Origin: Gentiana macrophylla
Taxonomy: Eukaryota > Streptophyta > Magnoliopsida > Gentianales > Gentianaceae
NCBI GenBank assembly: GCA_026214975.1
Contig: JAOBSW010001074.1
Span: 1 to 64,000, forward strand
DNA length: 64,000 nucleotides
Direction: 5' to 3'
The position numbers and the translations under genes are program-made. Below the pieces are notes generated by a model. The model worked only from the letters and a program-made list of their open reading frames with translations, searched no databases and was not told the DNA's origin. Of this stretch, positions 35,806 to 48,762 are shown piece after piece (position 1 is the first letter of the stretch; every line of letters starts with the position of its first letter).

Positions 35806-38730
35806 TGTTGGATCGTATATGCTAATATATATCTCTGAGGGGGTGAATAGGATATTAACGGCTTTTTAAATTTTATTAAGCCTTTTAGAGTTTCAATTAA
35901 TTCAACCTATTATTGAAAATAAACTAGGCGGAAGATCTAGCTAAATTCAACGTGTATAGATTAAATTTCTTGTGAGAACGGATGTAATTAGATTCAGTAT
36001 AAGTGTGTTGTTGACCTTAGTCAATTTAGCATGCAATTAAGGTGTGTTTCTAATTTCTTAAACACGTAAATTGTGTTTTAGTTTTTGATCTATACTAGGT
36101 GTAGCAAATAATCACAGATATATTACTACTCTATTACTGAGACCAATTTGCGTAAATTTAAAGGGTACAAAGTGAAACGGTATTCGACTTGTTATTACTT
36201 TTAGATCACATTGTAGTGATTAAATCTAAACCACGGTAAAGGACAAAGTCACTAGGATTTAATCACAGTTCTGTTTCTAAAAGATAACACAACAGAATAA
36301 ATACAAGCCTCGGTTATCAAAAACAAACTAAGTCCTATTTCAAAATACACGGTTGAAATACAGCACTTAGAAAATGAAAGATAAAAGTGAACTTACTGAA
36401 AAGAGTCAAAAGACTCAAGAGTGTGAAAGAGAGGTGCAGTGAAAAAGAACAGAAGAGACTCTGAATGCAGTCTAAAAGCAGTCCAGTCCAATCCTATCCT
36501 AGCTCAAGCAATCCCACACCTTGACCACGGTTTTGACTTCGGTATATTTACTTAGAAGTAATACCACTGTATTACTTAAAAGAAATATAGGCAGCAAACA
36601 GAAAGCTCAGAAACAAGGCTGAGTTTGTAGAGAGAAAAATGTTTGATCAGTAAAAGTTACTTGATCAGTTTTGATGTGTATGATATATATAGAGGCAGTG
36701 GGGTGTGTGGTGTGATGCATGAATTAAATGATAGGCCTGGATAAATGAACAGGCGTGTGTGTGGGTGATTGTGCAGTGGAGAGCTCGATGCAATTAAGAG
36801 GACTTTATTCGAGATGCATTAATCACCCAAGATGGCACACAATATAATTAATGCTATAACCCAACTATCCTAGTAGTGAATGTCATAAATGCAGTCGACA
36901 TTTTACATTTGCAGATATACCAAGACAGACATTTTATTTTATTATTAGGTTTTAGTTATTAAATGAACTAACCTATATGAAATGCATCAGCCAATATATA
37001 TATCATATGTGGAGTTGTGTATATATATATATTTTTAATGTGAAACAAATATAGAGATAAGTTTGTTCACACAAAAATATAATAGGACATCATTTCTGTG
37101 ACATATAGCACATATCACATGAACACTGATTTTACAGATCAGTCCTTATACACTTTTTAAGAGTCAAATAAGTAAGCAGGACATGCAGGTTTTGTGAGGT
37201 GTGTGAGAGTGTATTTTCTCAAGGATGAGTGCAATCACAGAGTCGAGTCAACATATAAACATACATAAGATCGATTTGTGAGTGTGTGAGACTGTGTGTA
37301 TACTGAAAGACACCAAAATAGCACATAGCAATTTGTTAAACAGACAATCATGCGTACAGATTATTATGTGTTTACTTAGCTATCTTCCAATCTAAAATAC
37401 TGACAGAACCAACATTAATGGACTCAGATAACCAGATGATTCAAACTAAACAAATGCAGTCTATTAATTTTAGATCGAATAAATATCCAAAGAGAAATTA
37501 TTCAGACTTTCATTCAAGCATATTTATCAGATAAAAAAAATATACACCGATCTGGACTTTCTACTGACACTAAAAGTAACCACATAATCATTTTCAATAA
37601 ATCTAGGACTTTGATTCAAACACATAACATGCAGACATCAAAAACTTTTTCCAGATTGATTATTTGAACAACATATAAGATAATACCTTAGCCGATCTAA
37701 GTTCCGATCGGACCTTACCATGGGTAAAGAGTATCAGTGTGATGCGAAATAGAAGACCTTTCTTCGATGAGCTTTTCTCCGATCTGAGCCGCCTTCTCCA
37801 AGATGTAATACAAGAACAGACTGTATGAGTCAAAAACCGCTTTTACAGGCTCTGCTATTTCTTCGATTTGAAGAGAAGAAGCGATTTTGGTGAGAAGAAA
37901 AGAGGCATAATCATTTCTGGGTATGATTTACTTTGTAGGTGAAATAATCCGAACAGAGAGGGAAATGAAGGCCGGTGGTGATATGTGGCCGGTTTTAATG
38001 GTGAAAGAGGCGGAGGTCGGACAGAGATAGAGGGAGAAAGAAAGATGACTGATTTCTTGACAAAAATGTGATTAACTTGTATCACCAAAAAGAGGGAACG
38101 AAGGAGAACAAAATCGGGGAAGAAAGGTTGGCTCTTGGCCGGAGATTGGCGGAGATCGCCATGAAAGAACGTTTGGAGGTTGAGAGGAGAAAGAGGAGAG
38201 CCAATTGGTGTTCATTTTTTGAGAAATGAGGAGTCTGGCGCAAATGAGTTAGGTTATGGAAATTTTAGGGCTGAAAGATTAAATATGGATAGCAATGAAC
38301 CGAGTTGAGCCCTAAAACGAGTAATGTTCAGATTGTTAAATAAAAATGAGTTCTGGGCCGGGTTTAATGATAAAAAGGAAGGCCCAATGCAATTTTACTT
38401 AAGTAATGGGTTTGGCAGGATTATTTAGATAAGGTAAAAGACCCAGTGTCACACCACATCTTATCTTCACCGTTATCGTGTCACACCGTATCATATTTAA
38501 TGAATAATGATAAAGATTATCAAATATAATATGTATTAATCATTTACGGTGCGATTGTGTGTGCAAGTGATTAGGGTACCTGCAAAATGGAAATAAGAAT
38601 GCCATTGTAAGTCATATGACTTCATGGCAGGTTAGTCGATAAAATATATGTAACACATATAATTTGTATAAATGTAAAATTAATCAAACATATTTATATC
38701 AGATATTGTGGGCACAACAATTTCCCAACA
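35806..38730 (-). repeat. 3' LTR of the SIRE-like Copia
   Basis: 2925 bp. From about 37560 to its end it is almost identical to the other LTR. Between 35970 and 37560 the two differ at many sites, mostly where this copy has CAG or CTG. A 77-codon ORF at 37855-38088 is repeated in the other LTR and has no known motif. Confidence 0.92.
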
Positions 38731-38843
38731 ATTCTCCCCCTTTTGATTAATTTTACAAAATACTTACGCTCCCCCTAGATTGCAGCTCCCCCTACATATA
38801 TACATCTCTCCCCCTTATTTTGAAAAGGAATCAAAAGAAGGGT

Positions 38844-39332
38844 TCACAGAGGAACCATACATAGGGCACTGCGCAGCTGTTCGAACAAAGCTTGGGGTAG
38901 TGGCTTTGTGAAAATATCAGCAACCTGATGCGCAGTAGGCACAAACTCTATAGATATTGTACCATTGGTCACATGGTCTCGTATAAAGTGATAACGGATA
39001 TCTATATGTTTGGCTCGAGAGTGCAATACCGGATTGCGTGACAAGTCTATGGCACTAGTGCTGTCACAATAGACTGTCACACAAGGTATAGTGATGCCAA
39101 AATCAGCAAGCTGCTGTTTGATCCACAAAAGCTGGGCACAACAATTACTCAAAGCAACATACTCGGCTTCAGTGGTGCTTAAAGCAACACTCAGTCGCTG
39201 CTTAGAGAACCACGAGAGACGAGTCATTGCCCAAGAACTGACACGTACCACTAGTGCTTTTGCGTTCCACACGGCAACCGCCATAGTCGACATCACTATA
39301 TGCGAGTAGAGTGAAAGGTGTAGACGTGGCAT
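38844..39332 (-). pseudogene. RNase H of the SIRE-like Copia
   Basis: Open for 162 codons with LSTTEAEYVALSNC, VYCDSTSAIDLSRNPV, HSRAKHIDIRYHFIRD and the tail HQVADIFTKPLPQALF. The first acidic block (AYSDVDYGGCRVERKST) is in another frame (39202-39432), so the domain is split by a frame change near 39300. This nuclease removes RNA template during reverse transcription. Confidence 0.85.
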
Positions 39333-39361
39333 AAAATAGACTCAGCAGTGTAGGGGTGTGC

Positions 39362-40170
39362 CTAAGATAGTTTAAAAATCTGTTTGATCGCTCCAAAATG
39401 TGACATCTTAGGGTTTGCTTGAAAGCGTGCACATAGACAGATTGCAGAGAACATAATATCGGGTCGGGAGGCAGTCAAATAAAGAAGGGAGCCTATCATG
39501 GATCTATAAAGGTGTTGGTCAAAAGGCTGGCCTTCGTCATCTGTAGTCAGCCTGACAGATGAGGTCATAGGCGTGCTAGCGGGCTTAAGTGTGTCAAACT
39601 TAAATTTCGTGAGCATGTCTTTAATGTACTTAGTTTGACTAACATGTGTGCCAGAGGGTGTTTGTTTGATTTGTAAGCCAAGGAAGAAAGTGAGCTCTCC
39701 CATAGCTGACATCTCAAAGTTAGACTTCATCAAAGTCTCAAACTCGGTGCATAGGTCGGGAGTGGTAGAACCAAATATGATATCATCGACATACACCTGA
39801 GCAATCAGGATCTCTGAACCAGATTTCTTAATGAATAGAGTATTGTCTACTCTACCCCTAGAGAAACCATGTTCCAGCAACATAGATGATAACCGGTCAT
39901 ACCATGCTCGGGGGGCTTGCTTCAAGCCATAAAGTGCTTTCTTGAGACGGTAGACATAATCATGGTGAAGTGTATCCTCAAATCCCGGAGGTTGACGAAC
40001 ATACACCTCCTCCTTGATAAGACCATTCAAGAATGCACTCTTAACGTCCATTTGGAATAACTTTAGGTCAAAAGCAGATGCAAACGCAATAAGTAGGCGA
40101 ATGGCTTCAAGCCGAGCAACTGGAGCAAAGGTCTCATCGTAGTCAATGCCTTCCTCTTGGCAATACCCTT
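39362..40170 (-). pseudogene. Reverse transcriptase of the SIRE-like Copia
   Basis: A 229-codon open stretch (39362-40051) starts in [18 protein letters not shown]. It contains [19 protein letters not shown], the catalytic [10 protein letters not shown] and [14 protein letters not shown]. The upstream part continues to about 40170 in the opposite-strand reading of an [17 protein letters not shown] block. This is the best-preserved domain of the element. Confidence 0.88.
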
Positions 40171-40578
40171 GTGCTACCAGTCGGGCTTTGTTCGAACGAC
40201 TACTCCGTTTTCATCCATTTTATTCTCAAGACCCATCCGTGCCTATGGTGTGTGTTTTGGGAGGTAAAGGGACTAATTCCCATACATCATTTCTTTCGAA
40301 TTGATGTAACTCCTCTTGCATGGCTATTACCCAATCGGTGTCTACTAGTGCTTCTTTTATATTTTTAGGCTCAAGTAAAGACACAAAAGCAGTAAAAGGA
40401 GGGGGAAGAGTGGACCGACGGGTGGATACACCAGCAGTAGGATCTCCAATGATTAGATCCGAAGTGTGAGCTCGATCCCAAGTACGTTGTCGAGTAGGTA
40501 TGGATTGCTCAGTATGTTCATCATGTTGTTCACCATGGGTTTCACCATTTGCTAAGGTTTCACTTCATGAGTATGCTT

Positions 40579-41700
40579 TCAAAGAATGGGAGCCTCAGGA
40601 GTAGGAGTTTCAGGAATTTCCGGGCTTACTTCATTTGTGGCCGGAGGTAGAAACTCAAACTCGGAGCAATCTGTAAGCTTAGCCTTTTCTAAAAGTTCTC
40701 TTATTCCTTCCACATTAATACACGCATTAGTCATGGAATTAGATTCATTAAAAGAAACATGTATGGACTCACAAACGCGTCGTGAAACCGGATCGTAGCA
40801 TCTGTATGCCCGTGAGGTTTCTGAATAACCCACGAATATGCATTCGGTGGACTTAGATGCAAACTTGTCCAAGTTTCCCTTATCGTTGAGAACGAAACAT
40901 TTTGACCCAAAAACATGAAAGTAGTTGATTTTAGGTTGTCGGTTTCTAAGGATCTCATAAGGTGTCTTGTGAAGTGTCTTTCGAATAGACAACCTGTTTA
41001 TATTGTAACAGGCACAAGCAACCGCCTCAGCCCATAGAAAACGAGGCACATTGAACTCGTTTAGCATCGTTCGGGCTGATTCTTGGAGTGAACGAATTTT
41101 TACGTTCAACAACCCCGTTTTGTTGTGGAGTTCTAGGTCTTTGAAAATTCATGACGAATACCGAGTATTCACGTAACTCGATGAGTGCCGCATCAATGAA
41201 TTCTCCACCTCTATCACTCCTAACGGTTACAACCGATATATCAAAAGTGTTTTGCAATTGCTTCACCAAAGTTTCAAATGACGTAGCACTATCACTTTTG
41301 TGAGTCAAGAACAAAACCCATGTGTATCGAGAGTAATCGCTCACAACTACGAGGACATACGATTTCCTCCAAGACTTCTAACACGACTTGGGCCAAATAG
41401 ATCGATATGCAATAGTTCAAGTGTGCGTGTTGTGGTGATATCATGTTTGGACTTGAAGGAGGTCTTAGTTTGCTTTCCTTGATGCATGGCTCACAAACAG
41501 AGAACTCTTTTAAGTCCAACTGGCAACCCACGAATAAGATTTTGGCTAACCAATTTCTCGCATTGTGGAGAAGCCAATGTGTCTAGACGTCGATGCCAAA
41601 GATTAGCGTTATCATTTTCAGAGACTAGACACGATATAGGGCAATCCGGAAGTTTATCCAATTCTATTGTATAGATATTTTCCTCACGATAACCGGATAA
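40579..41700 (-). pseudogene. Integrase region of the SIRE-like Copia, in several frames
   Basis: LWHRRLDTLASPQCEKL (about 41601) is the pre-integrase. SDYSRYTWVLFLTHKSD, TVRSDRGGEF and RTPQQNGVVERKN carry the second catalytic Asp and the Glu (41027-41344). The C-terminal block NYFHVFGSKCFVLND is in 40579-41112. At least two frame changes interrupt it. Confidence 0.82.
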
Positions 41701-41794
41701 GAGAAGCTTTCCAGATGTGTCCTTTATCTTGCAAGTCTTTTTATCAAACGTAATCTCTAGATCGGAATCACTAAGTTGTGATATGCTTAAAAGA

Positions 41795-43943
41795 TTATCG
41801 CACAAAGTTGTTTACATAATATACGTGATTAATGATGAGCGATTCGGGGTTACCAATGGATCCTTCACCAAGGATCTTTCCTTTGGAGCTATCACCAAAC
41901 GTGACAGAGCCTCCTTTGGATTTTGGTTCGTAAGATCGGAATAATTCAAAATTTCCCGTCATGTGCCTAGAACGACCAACGTCTAGCACCCATTTGTTAG
42001 ATTTTTCATGGTAAAAGCGGGCTGCAACCAAAGATTAGTTGAGGTCCCTTTAGTCTTTTGGGTCCTTAGGTGTTAGAAACCTTCCTCACCCATACTTGTT
42101 TAATTTTGGGTACCCATATCTTCTTAATCTTGGGTTTATGCAAAGGTGTCTAGATCTATAGGAACTAGAGGGGTGATCATAAAAGCCAAAATAAGATTCA
42201 TATGGATAGTAAGGTTGGTCATAGTGATATTGTGCTGAAAATTATTATGTGAATTGTAAGACACTCGTGGTTTAACAAATGTGTAGTTAGGTGCTTGATG
42301 TATCCCATAATCATGGTGCATACGTGGAGCATAGTTCGTTTGACGAGAGGTAGTCCGTCGAGTAGGACTCTTGAGTACCTCCGGGTCATACTTGTATGTG
42401 TGTTCAGGTGTTTGTGTGTTTGTTTATAAAAACGTTTGGGGAAATAGGTCTTGCATTCTTTAAGGCAATTGGCCTTGGTTCCAAAACTTTTCTTTGAGCT
42501 TAGAGTCTTGAGAAGGGCTTCCTTGTAGGAATGCTCAAACCCTTGACTATCGGCCCTTCTCAAACCCTTGAATGGTTTGCTTGAGTGTAACAGACTCACC
42601 TTTAGAGAAGTGTTTTCAATTTCAAGGTCTTGGAACTTAAGTTCAAGTGCACTTAGAGAATTAATCACTCAAGAATCATTCTTCATTATTTGAAACGATA
42701 TTCGAAGATGTTCATTCTTTTCTTTTAAATGAACATTTTGAAGGCCAAGTTCTCGTTTAATTCATACAAGTCATCTTTAGTGAATGACGGATTGGATAAA
42801 GTGCCATCGCCTGTAATAGCAGTGGTGTGGACATCATCATCGATCCGTATCATTGGTACTTTGGGAAAAAGCTGCGAGAGCAACATTTGCCTTCTCACTC
42901 TTTTGAGTCGATTAGGCGCCATTACTATCGAAGCTAATCGGACCAAGCGGCCAACACGGGTTTAGATTTCTTTTATCAAAAACAGTTTTGGTTTCTTATC
43001 GTTCTTAGACTTACGATTCGGGATGATCACCAGCAATGTGACCCTTTTGGTTGCATTCGAAACATCGAATCTCGGATCCCACTTTGGACTTGCCTTTGTG
43101 GGCTTTGTAGTCGCTTGGAGCCTTTGTTATACTTCAAGAATTTCTTGAAGTTTGAACCATAAGTGCGGTGTTCTCATCCTCATTTTGTCACTCTCGATGA
43201 GTCTCGTCTCGATTTGTTTGGATTTAGCTCTCGTGCTATACCCTTGGTCTCGAGCTTCACTTGCTTGCGTGAGTTCAACATACTCTCATGCACAAGCAAT
43301 GAACCAATGAGTTCATCCTTTTCGTGAGTGTTCAAATCCTTAGCCTGTTGTATAGCCGTAACCATGGCGCCCCATTCTTAGGGTGGGCTTCTTAAGATTT
43401 TTCGAACAATCTTTTTGGATTTAAAGGTCTTACCTAGTGCGAGAAAGTGTTGTGATAATATCGGTGAATCTGGTATCCATGTTCATCGATTGTCTCATTC
43501 GAATCCATCCTAAATGATTCATATGCAAACATGAGTTGGTTAATTTTATTATCTTTAACCTGATTATTACCCTCATGACGCATTTCAAGATGATCCCAGA
43601 TTTCTTTAGCAGTCTTACATCCTAAGACGTACTTACCCTCAGCAGGACTTAATGCATTAACAAGGATAGCAGTTGCCTTAGAGTTGAGAGTAATCTTTCG
43701 ATTATCCTCATCATCTAAATCAACTCTTTCCTTCTTAACAAGAACTCTAACACCCTCATCACTAACTTCTTTTGTAGGAACAAAGGGTCCATCCTCTATA
43801 ATGTACCATAGACGGATGTCCATTGCTTCTACATGCAGTTTCATTGCCCTCTTCCATTGAATATAATCAGTACCATCAAAATATGGAGGTCTTGCCAAAG
43901 ACAGTCCCTCACGAGGTGGCTGATTATGGCCCATGGAAGACAT
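41795..43943 (-). pseudogene. Gag and protease of the SIRE-like Copia
   Basis: Gag starts at 43943 (MSSMGHNQPPREGLSLARPP), with YFDGTDYIQWKRAMKLHV and AKEIWDHLEMRHEG. It continues in other frames to a zinc knuckle CFECNQKGHIAGD near 43025-43065. The protease region (41795-42031) reads VLDVGRSRHMTG, where the family has D-S-G-C. Both altered codons fall at CAG/CTG-type contexts. Several frame changes divide the ORF. Confidence 0.78.
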
Positions 43944-44415
43944 GTTGAAATTACTCTAAGCGTTTAAATGTAGATGATATGAGATACAATGCAAGTCAAT
44001 GCACTTAACACTAATGTAGTGATACAATGCAAGATTACAATGCAGTTTTTAGACGGATTCAAATCAGATGTAACAAAGATCTCAGATATGATAATGTGTT
44101 GCAAGTGATGTGTGTGCGAGATTTAATCTTAAACGTTTGCGAATTAAAATCGCAAATCAAACACGAAATGCGAGAATCTATGATTCAAACAGACGGATCC
44201 TAAGCAGATTTTAATTTTGTTTTAGCAAATAAAGGTAAAAACAGCACCTTAGCTGTAGATGTAGAGAAAGTACAGGCAGCAGCTATAATAAATCACGCAG
44301 ACAGATAGATATGCAAGAACTTAGCACGTAAAGCATTTATAGCATGCAAAGACACGAGATATCAAAGCAGATGATACTAAAGTCGATTCACAAGAAACCA
44401 AGCTCCGATACCACT

Positions 44416-47329
44416 TGTTGGATCGTATATCATAATATATATCCTAGATGGGGTGAATAGGATATTAACGGCTTTTTAAATTTTATTAAGCCTTTTAGAG
44501 TTTCAATTAATTCAACCTATTATTGAAAATAAACTAGGCGGAAGATCTAGCTAAATTCAACGTGTATAGATTAAATTTCTTGTGAACGGACAGAATTAGA
44601 TTCTGTATAAGTGTGTTCACCCTTAGTCAATTTAGCATGCAATTAAGGTGTGTTTCTAATTTCTTAAACACGTAAATTGAGTTTTAGTTTTTCATCTATA
44701 CTAGGTGTAGCAAATAATCACGGATATATTACTACTCTATTACTGAGACCAATTTTGCGTAAATTTAAAGGGTACAAAGTGAAACGGTATTCGACTTGTT
44801 ATTACTTTTAGATCACACCAGTAGTGATTAAATCTAAACCACGGTAGTGACAAAGTCACTAGGATTTAATCACGATTCTGTTTCTAAAAGATAACACAAT
44901 GAGAATAAATACAAGCCTCGGTTATCAAAAACAAACTAAGTCCTATTTCAAAATACACGGTTGAAATACAAAGACTTAGAAAATGAAAGATAAAAGTGAA
45001 CTTACTTGAAAAGAGTCAAAAGACTCAAGAGTGTGAAAGAGAGGTGTGCGGAAAAAGAACGAAGAGACTCGAATGCGATAAAAAGCGGTCACATTCAATC
45101 CTATCCTAGCTCAAGCAATCCCACACCTTGACCACGGTTTTGACTTTGGTATATTTACTTAGAAAGTAATACCACCTGTATTTAAAAGAAATATAAGCAA
45201 GAAACAGTAAAGCTCGTAAACAAGGTGAGTTTGTAGAGAGAAAAATGTTTGATCAAGAAAAGTTACTTGATCGATTTTGATGTGTATGATATATATAGAG
45301 GCAAATGGGGTGTGGTGTGATGCATGAATTAAATGATAGGCCTGGATAAATGAACAGCGTGTGTGTGGGTGATTGTGCGGTGGAGAGCTCGATGCAATTA
45401 AGAGGACTGCTCAGATGCATTAATCACCCAAGATGGCACACAATATAATTAATGCTATAACCCAACTATCCTAGTAGTGAATGTCATAAATGCAATCGAC
45501 ATTTTACATTTTGCAGATATACCAAGACAGACATTTTATTTTATTATTAGGTTTTAGTTATTAAATGAACTAACTTATATGAAATGCATCACCAATATAT
45601 ATATCATATGTGGAGTTGTGTATATATATATATTTTTAATGTGAAACAAATATAGATAAGTTTGTTCACACAAAAATATAATAGACATCATTTTCATGAC
45701 ATATAGCACATATCACATGAACATCGATTTTTACAGATCAGTCCTTATACACTTTTTAAGAGTCAAATAAGTAAGCGAGGACATGCAGTTTTTTGTGAGG
45801 TGTGTGAGAGTGTATTTTCTCAAGGACAGAGTGCAATCCACAGAGTCGAGTCAACATATAAACATACATAAGATCGATTTGTGAGTGTGTGAGACGTGTG
45901 TATCTTGAAAGACACCAAAATAGCACATAGCAATTTGTTAAACAGACAATCATGCGTCATGATTATTATGTGTTTACTTAGCTATCTTCCAAATCTAAAA
46001 TAATCGATGAACCAACATTAATGGACTCGAGATAACTGGATGATTCAAACTAAACAAATGCAAATCTATTAATTTTAGATCGAATAAATATCCAAAGAGA
46101 AATTATTCAGACTTTCATTCAAGCATATTTATCGATAAAAAAATATACACCAACTGGACTTTCTAACGACACTAAAAGTAACCACATAATCATTTTCAAT
46201 AAATCTAGGACTTTGATTCAAACACATAACATGCAGACATCAAAAACTTTTTCCAGATTGATTATTTGAACAACATATAAGATAATACCTTAGCCGATCT
46301 AAGATCCGATCGGACCTTACCATGGGTAAAGAGTATCAGTGTGATGCGAAATAGAAGACCTTTCTTCGATGAGCTTTTCTCCGATCTGAGCCGCCTTCTC
46401 CAAGATGTAATACAAGAACAGACTGTATGAGTCAAAAACCGCTTTTACAGGCTCTGCTATTTCTTCGATTTGAAGAGAAGAAGCGATTTTGGTGAGAAGA
46501 AAAGAGGCATAATCATTTCTGGGTATGATTTACTTTGTAGGTGAAATAATCCGAACAGAGAGGGAAATGAAGGCCGGTGGTGATATGTGGCCGGTTTTAA
46601 TGGTGAAAGAGGCGGAGGTCGGACAGAGATAGAGGGAGAAAGAAAGATGACTGATTTCTTGACAAAAATGTGATTAACTTGTATCACGTAAAGAGGAACG
46701 AAGGAGAACAAAATCGGGGAAGAAAGGTTGGCTCTTGGCCGGAGATTGGCGGAGATCGCCATGAAAGAACGTTTGGAGGTTGAGAGGAGAAAGAGGGAGA
46801 CAGCTGGTGTTCATTTTTTGAGAAATGAGGAGTGCGGCGCAAATGAGTTAGGTTATGGAAATTTTAGGGCTGAAAGATTAAATATGGATAGCAATGAACC
46901 GAGTTGAGCCCTAAAACGAGTAATGTTCAGATTGTTAAATAAAAATGAGTTCTGGGCCGGGTTTAATGATAAAAAGGAAGGCCCAATGCAATTTTACTTA
47001 AGTAATGGGTTTGGCAGGATTATTTAGATAAGGTAAAAGACCCAGTGTCACACCACATCTTATCTTCACCGTTATCGTGTCACACCGTATCATATTTAAT
47101 GAATAATGATAAAGATTATCAAATATAATATGTATTAATCATTTACGGTGCGATTGTGTGTGCAAGTGATTAGGGTACCTGCAAAATGGAAATAAGAATG
47201 CCATTGTAAGTCATATGACTTCATGGCAGGTTAGTCGATAAAATATATGTAACACATATAATTTGTATAAATGTAAAATTAATCAAACATATTTATATCA
47301 GATATTGTGGGCACAACAATTTCCCAACA
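44416..47329 (-). repeat. 5' LTR of the SIRE-like Copia
   Basis: 2914 bp. Between about 44580 and 46160 many positions read CG where the other LTR reads CAG or CTG, for example AACGAAGAGACTCGAAT against AACAGAAGAGACTCTGAAT. After about 46170 the copies nearly agree. Confidence 0.92.
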
Positions 47330-48762
47330 AATACTTGTGTGGAGGAGAAGAAAATCTTTTTCTAATAAAATAAGGAAAATCAATTAGATTGATTTATCTC
47401 TTTTATTATAATTTATTTTGTCAATATCATATATTGATTACAATTATCTTATTACCATAAATCTATTTTGCAAAATCAATTAATATCCTATATTAATATT
47501 ATGGCAATATTTATTAATTAAAGTGCACAATCCAAGTGTATCTCATACACTCAAAAGTGGCGCCCCATTAGTCAACAAATTGACTTCCGGAATATTCTTT
47601 AATTAATCTAATTTATATATAATTAATATCTTGTATTTTATTTATTCATAATAAATAAATACCACCATATTAATTTACCACTATAACATTTATAGTCTAG
47701 AGATAAACTTTTCTTATTTGGTTATCAACTATAACCGCATTTTAATCCTACTCGATGTTCATATGTGTGTGACCCGATAGGCTTCCGAATATGTTGGCCG
47801 TAGACACAAAGTGCAATTTACTAAAATGCCCTTCATACCTAACGATCACGGATAGCGTCAGCAACACACCGTGACTCCCAATTATCGGAAGAGTCAAAAG
47901 CAATGACTACTACCTTTCATGTGAAAAAAGCGATTTACCGTGTAACTTACAATCCTATCATTTGTAACAATATCCATACGATCGATCTCGAGTGTCAATA
48001 CATTGACGATCGTATCTTATAATCTGGATATCATGCTCTCTCGAATAACACATTTACTCCCACGTTGCAAAGATTCTCGAGAGCTAGACATTCCTTATAA
48101 GAAGGCCATTTCGGATATTCGATCCCAATCATAGGATACGCGATTCCCGGACGACCAATCATGTATACTCCGCGATGCTTCAATATCATACCCAATCACT
48201 ACCGCATGATCGCCCGTGGTTAGGAGAAATCTCAATAGTGTCAAAGCATGACAATCCACACCGTGATGCCATGAAGACTCGGTCAAAAGGATAATTACAC
48301 AACCGCCACATAGTGTGACACTTAATGTAAGTGGGTCAATCTAACGACGCATTCTCTAATACACGTCCACGCATCCAATTGTCTCTACACTTCGATAGAC
48401 GAGATCTATCCCTACCTTCTAAAAGAGATAAGACATCCAATACGTCTTTAGTCCGATTATACTATCAATGTCCCATTTGATAATATGTAAGACTAGAGAC
48501 ATTTAAGTACCAACCTTGTTATAGTGATTAGAGATCTCATCAACCATAATCACTATCATGGTTTCTCTATCACAGATTGATACTAGGGACGTTACTATAT
48601 ATATATACAACAAATAATATGTAGACAAACAATATATAATAACATAAGTGCTTTTATTAATCATAATAAAGTTATTACATGAACTAAATAGACTGTAAAT
48701 GACCCGACCCGGTCGGATCCGGTCCAACCCGATTGGGTTTAGGACACCTTTCCAACACTGTG

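Larger units (their letters stand above)
35806..47329 (-). mobile_element. SIRE-like Copia retrotransposon with 2.9 kb LTRs
   Basis: The LTRs (35806-38730 and 44416-47329) begin TGTTGG and end CCAACA. The target duplication is AATAC (35801-35805 and 47330-47334). The primer-binding site, read on the minus strand next to the right LTR, is TGGTATCGGAGCTTGG, like the complement of initiator tRNA-Met. The purine tract AATCAAAAGGGGGAGAAT lies next to the left LTR. Internal order gag, protease, integrase, RT, RNase H is Copia. Long LTRs and the RT type suggest the SIRE/Maximus lineage, but no envelope-like ORF fits in the 110 bp after RNase H. Confidence 0.93.
35409..48757. mobile_element. Solo LTR of about 1.8 kb, split by the SIRE-like Copia
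   Basis: Begins TGTTAGAAATC and ends TTTCCAACA, with perfect 5-bp duplications CTGTG outside (35404-35408 and 48758-48762). Its two halves, 35409-35805 and 47335-48757, join into 1820 bp once the Copia and one copy of its duplication are removed. No second copy and no coding sequence are present, which fits a solo LTR left by recombination. An unclassified non-coding element with LTR-like ends is the alternative. Confidence 0.7.

Noticed and set aside
36700..37300. Repeated TGTG/CACA-rich sequence considered as a CRISPR-like or satellite array
   Set aside because: No regular direct repeats with spacers; it is ordinary LTR sequence present in both LTR copies.
38088..46762. LTR-encoded ORFs (37855-38088 and 46457-46762) as a possible envelope-like or novel gene
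   Set aside because: They lie wholly within the LTRs, differ in length between copies and show no domain.
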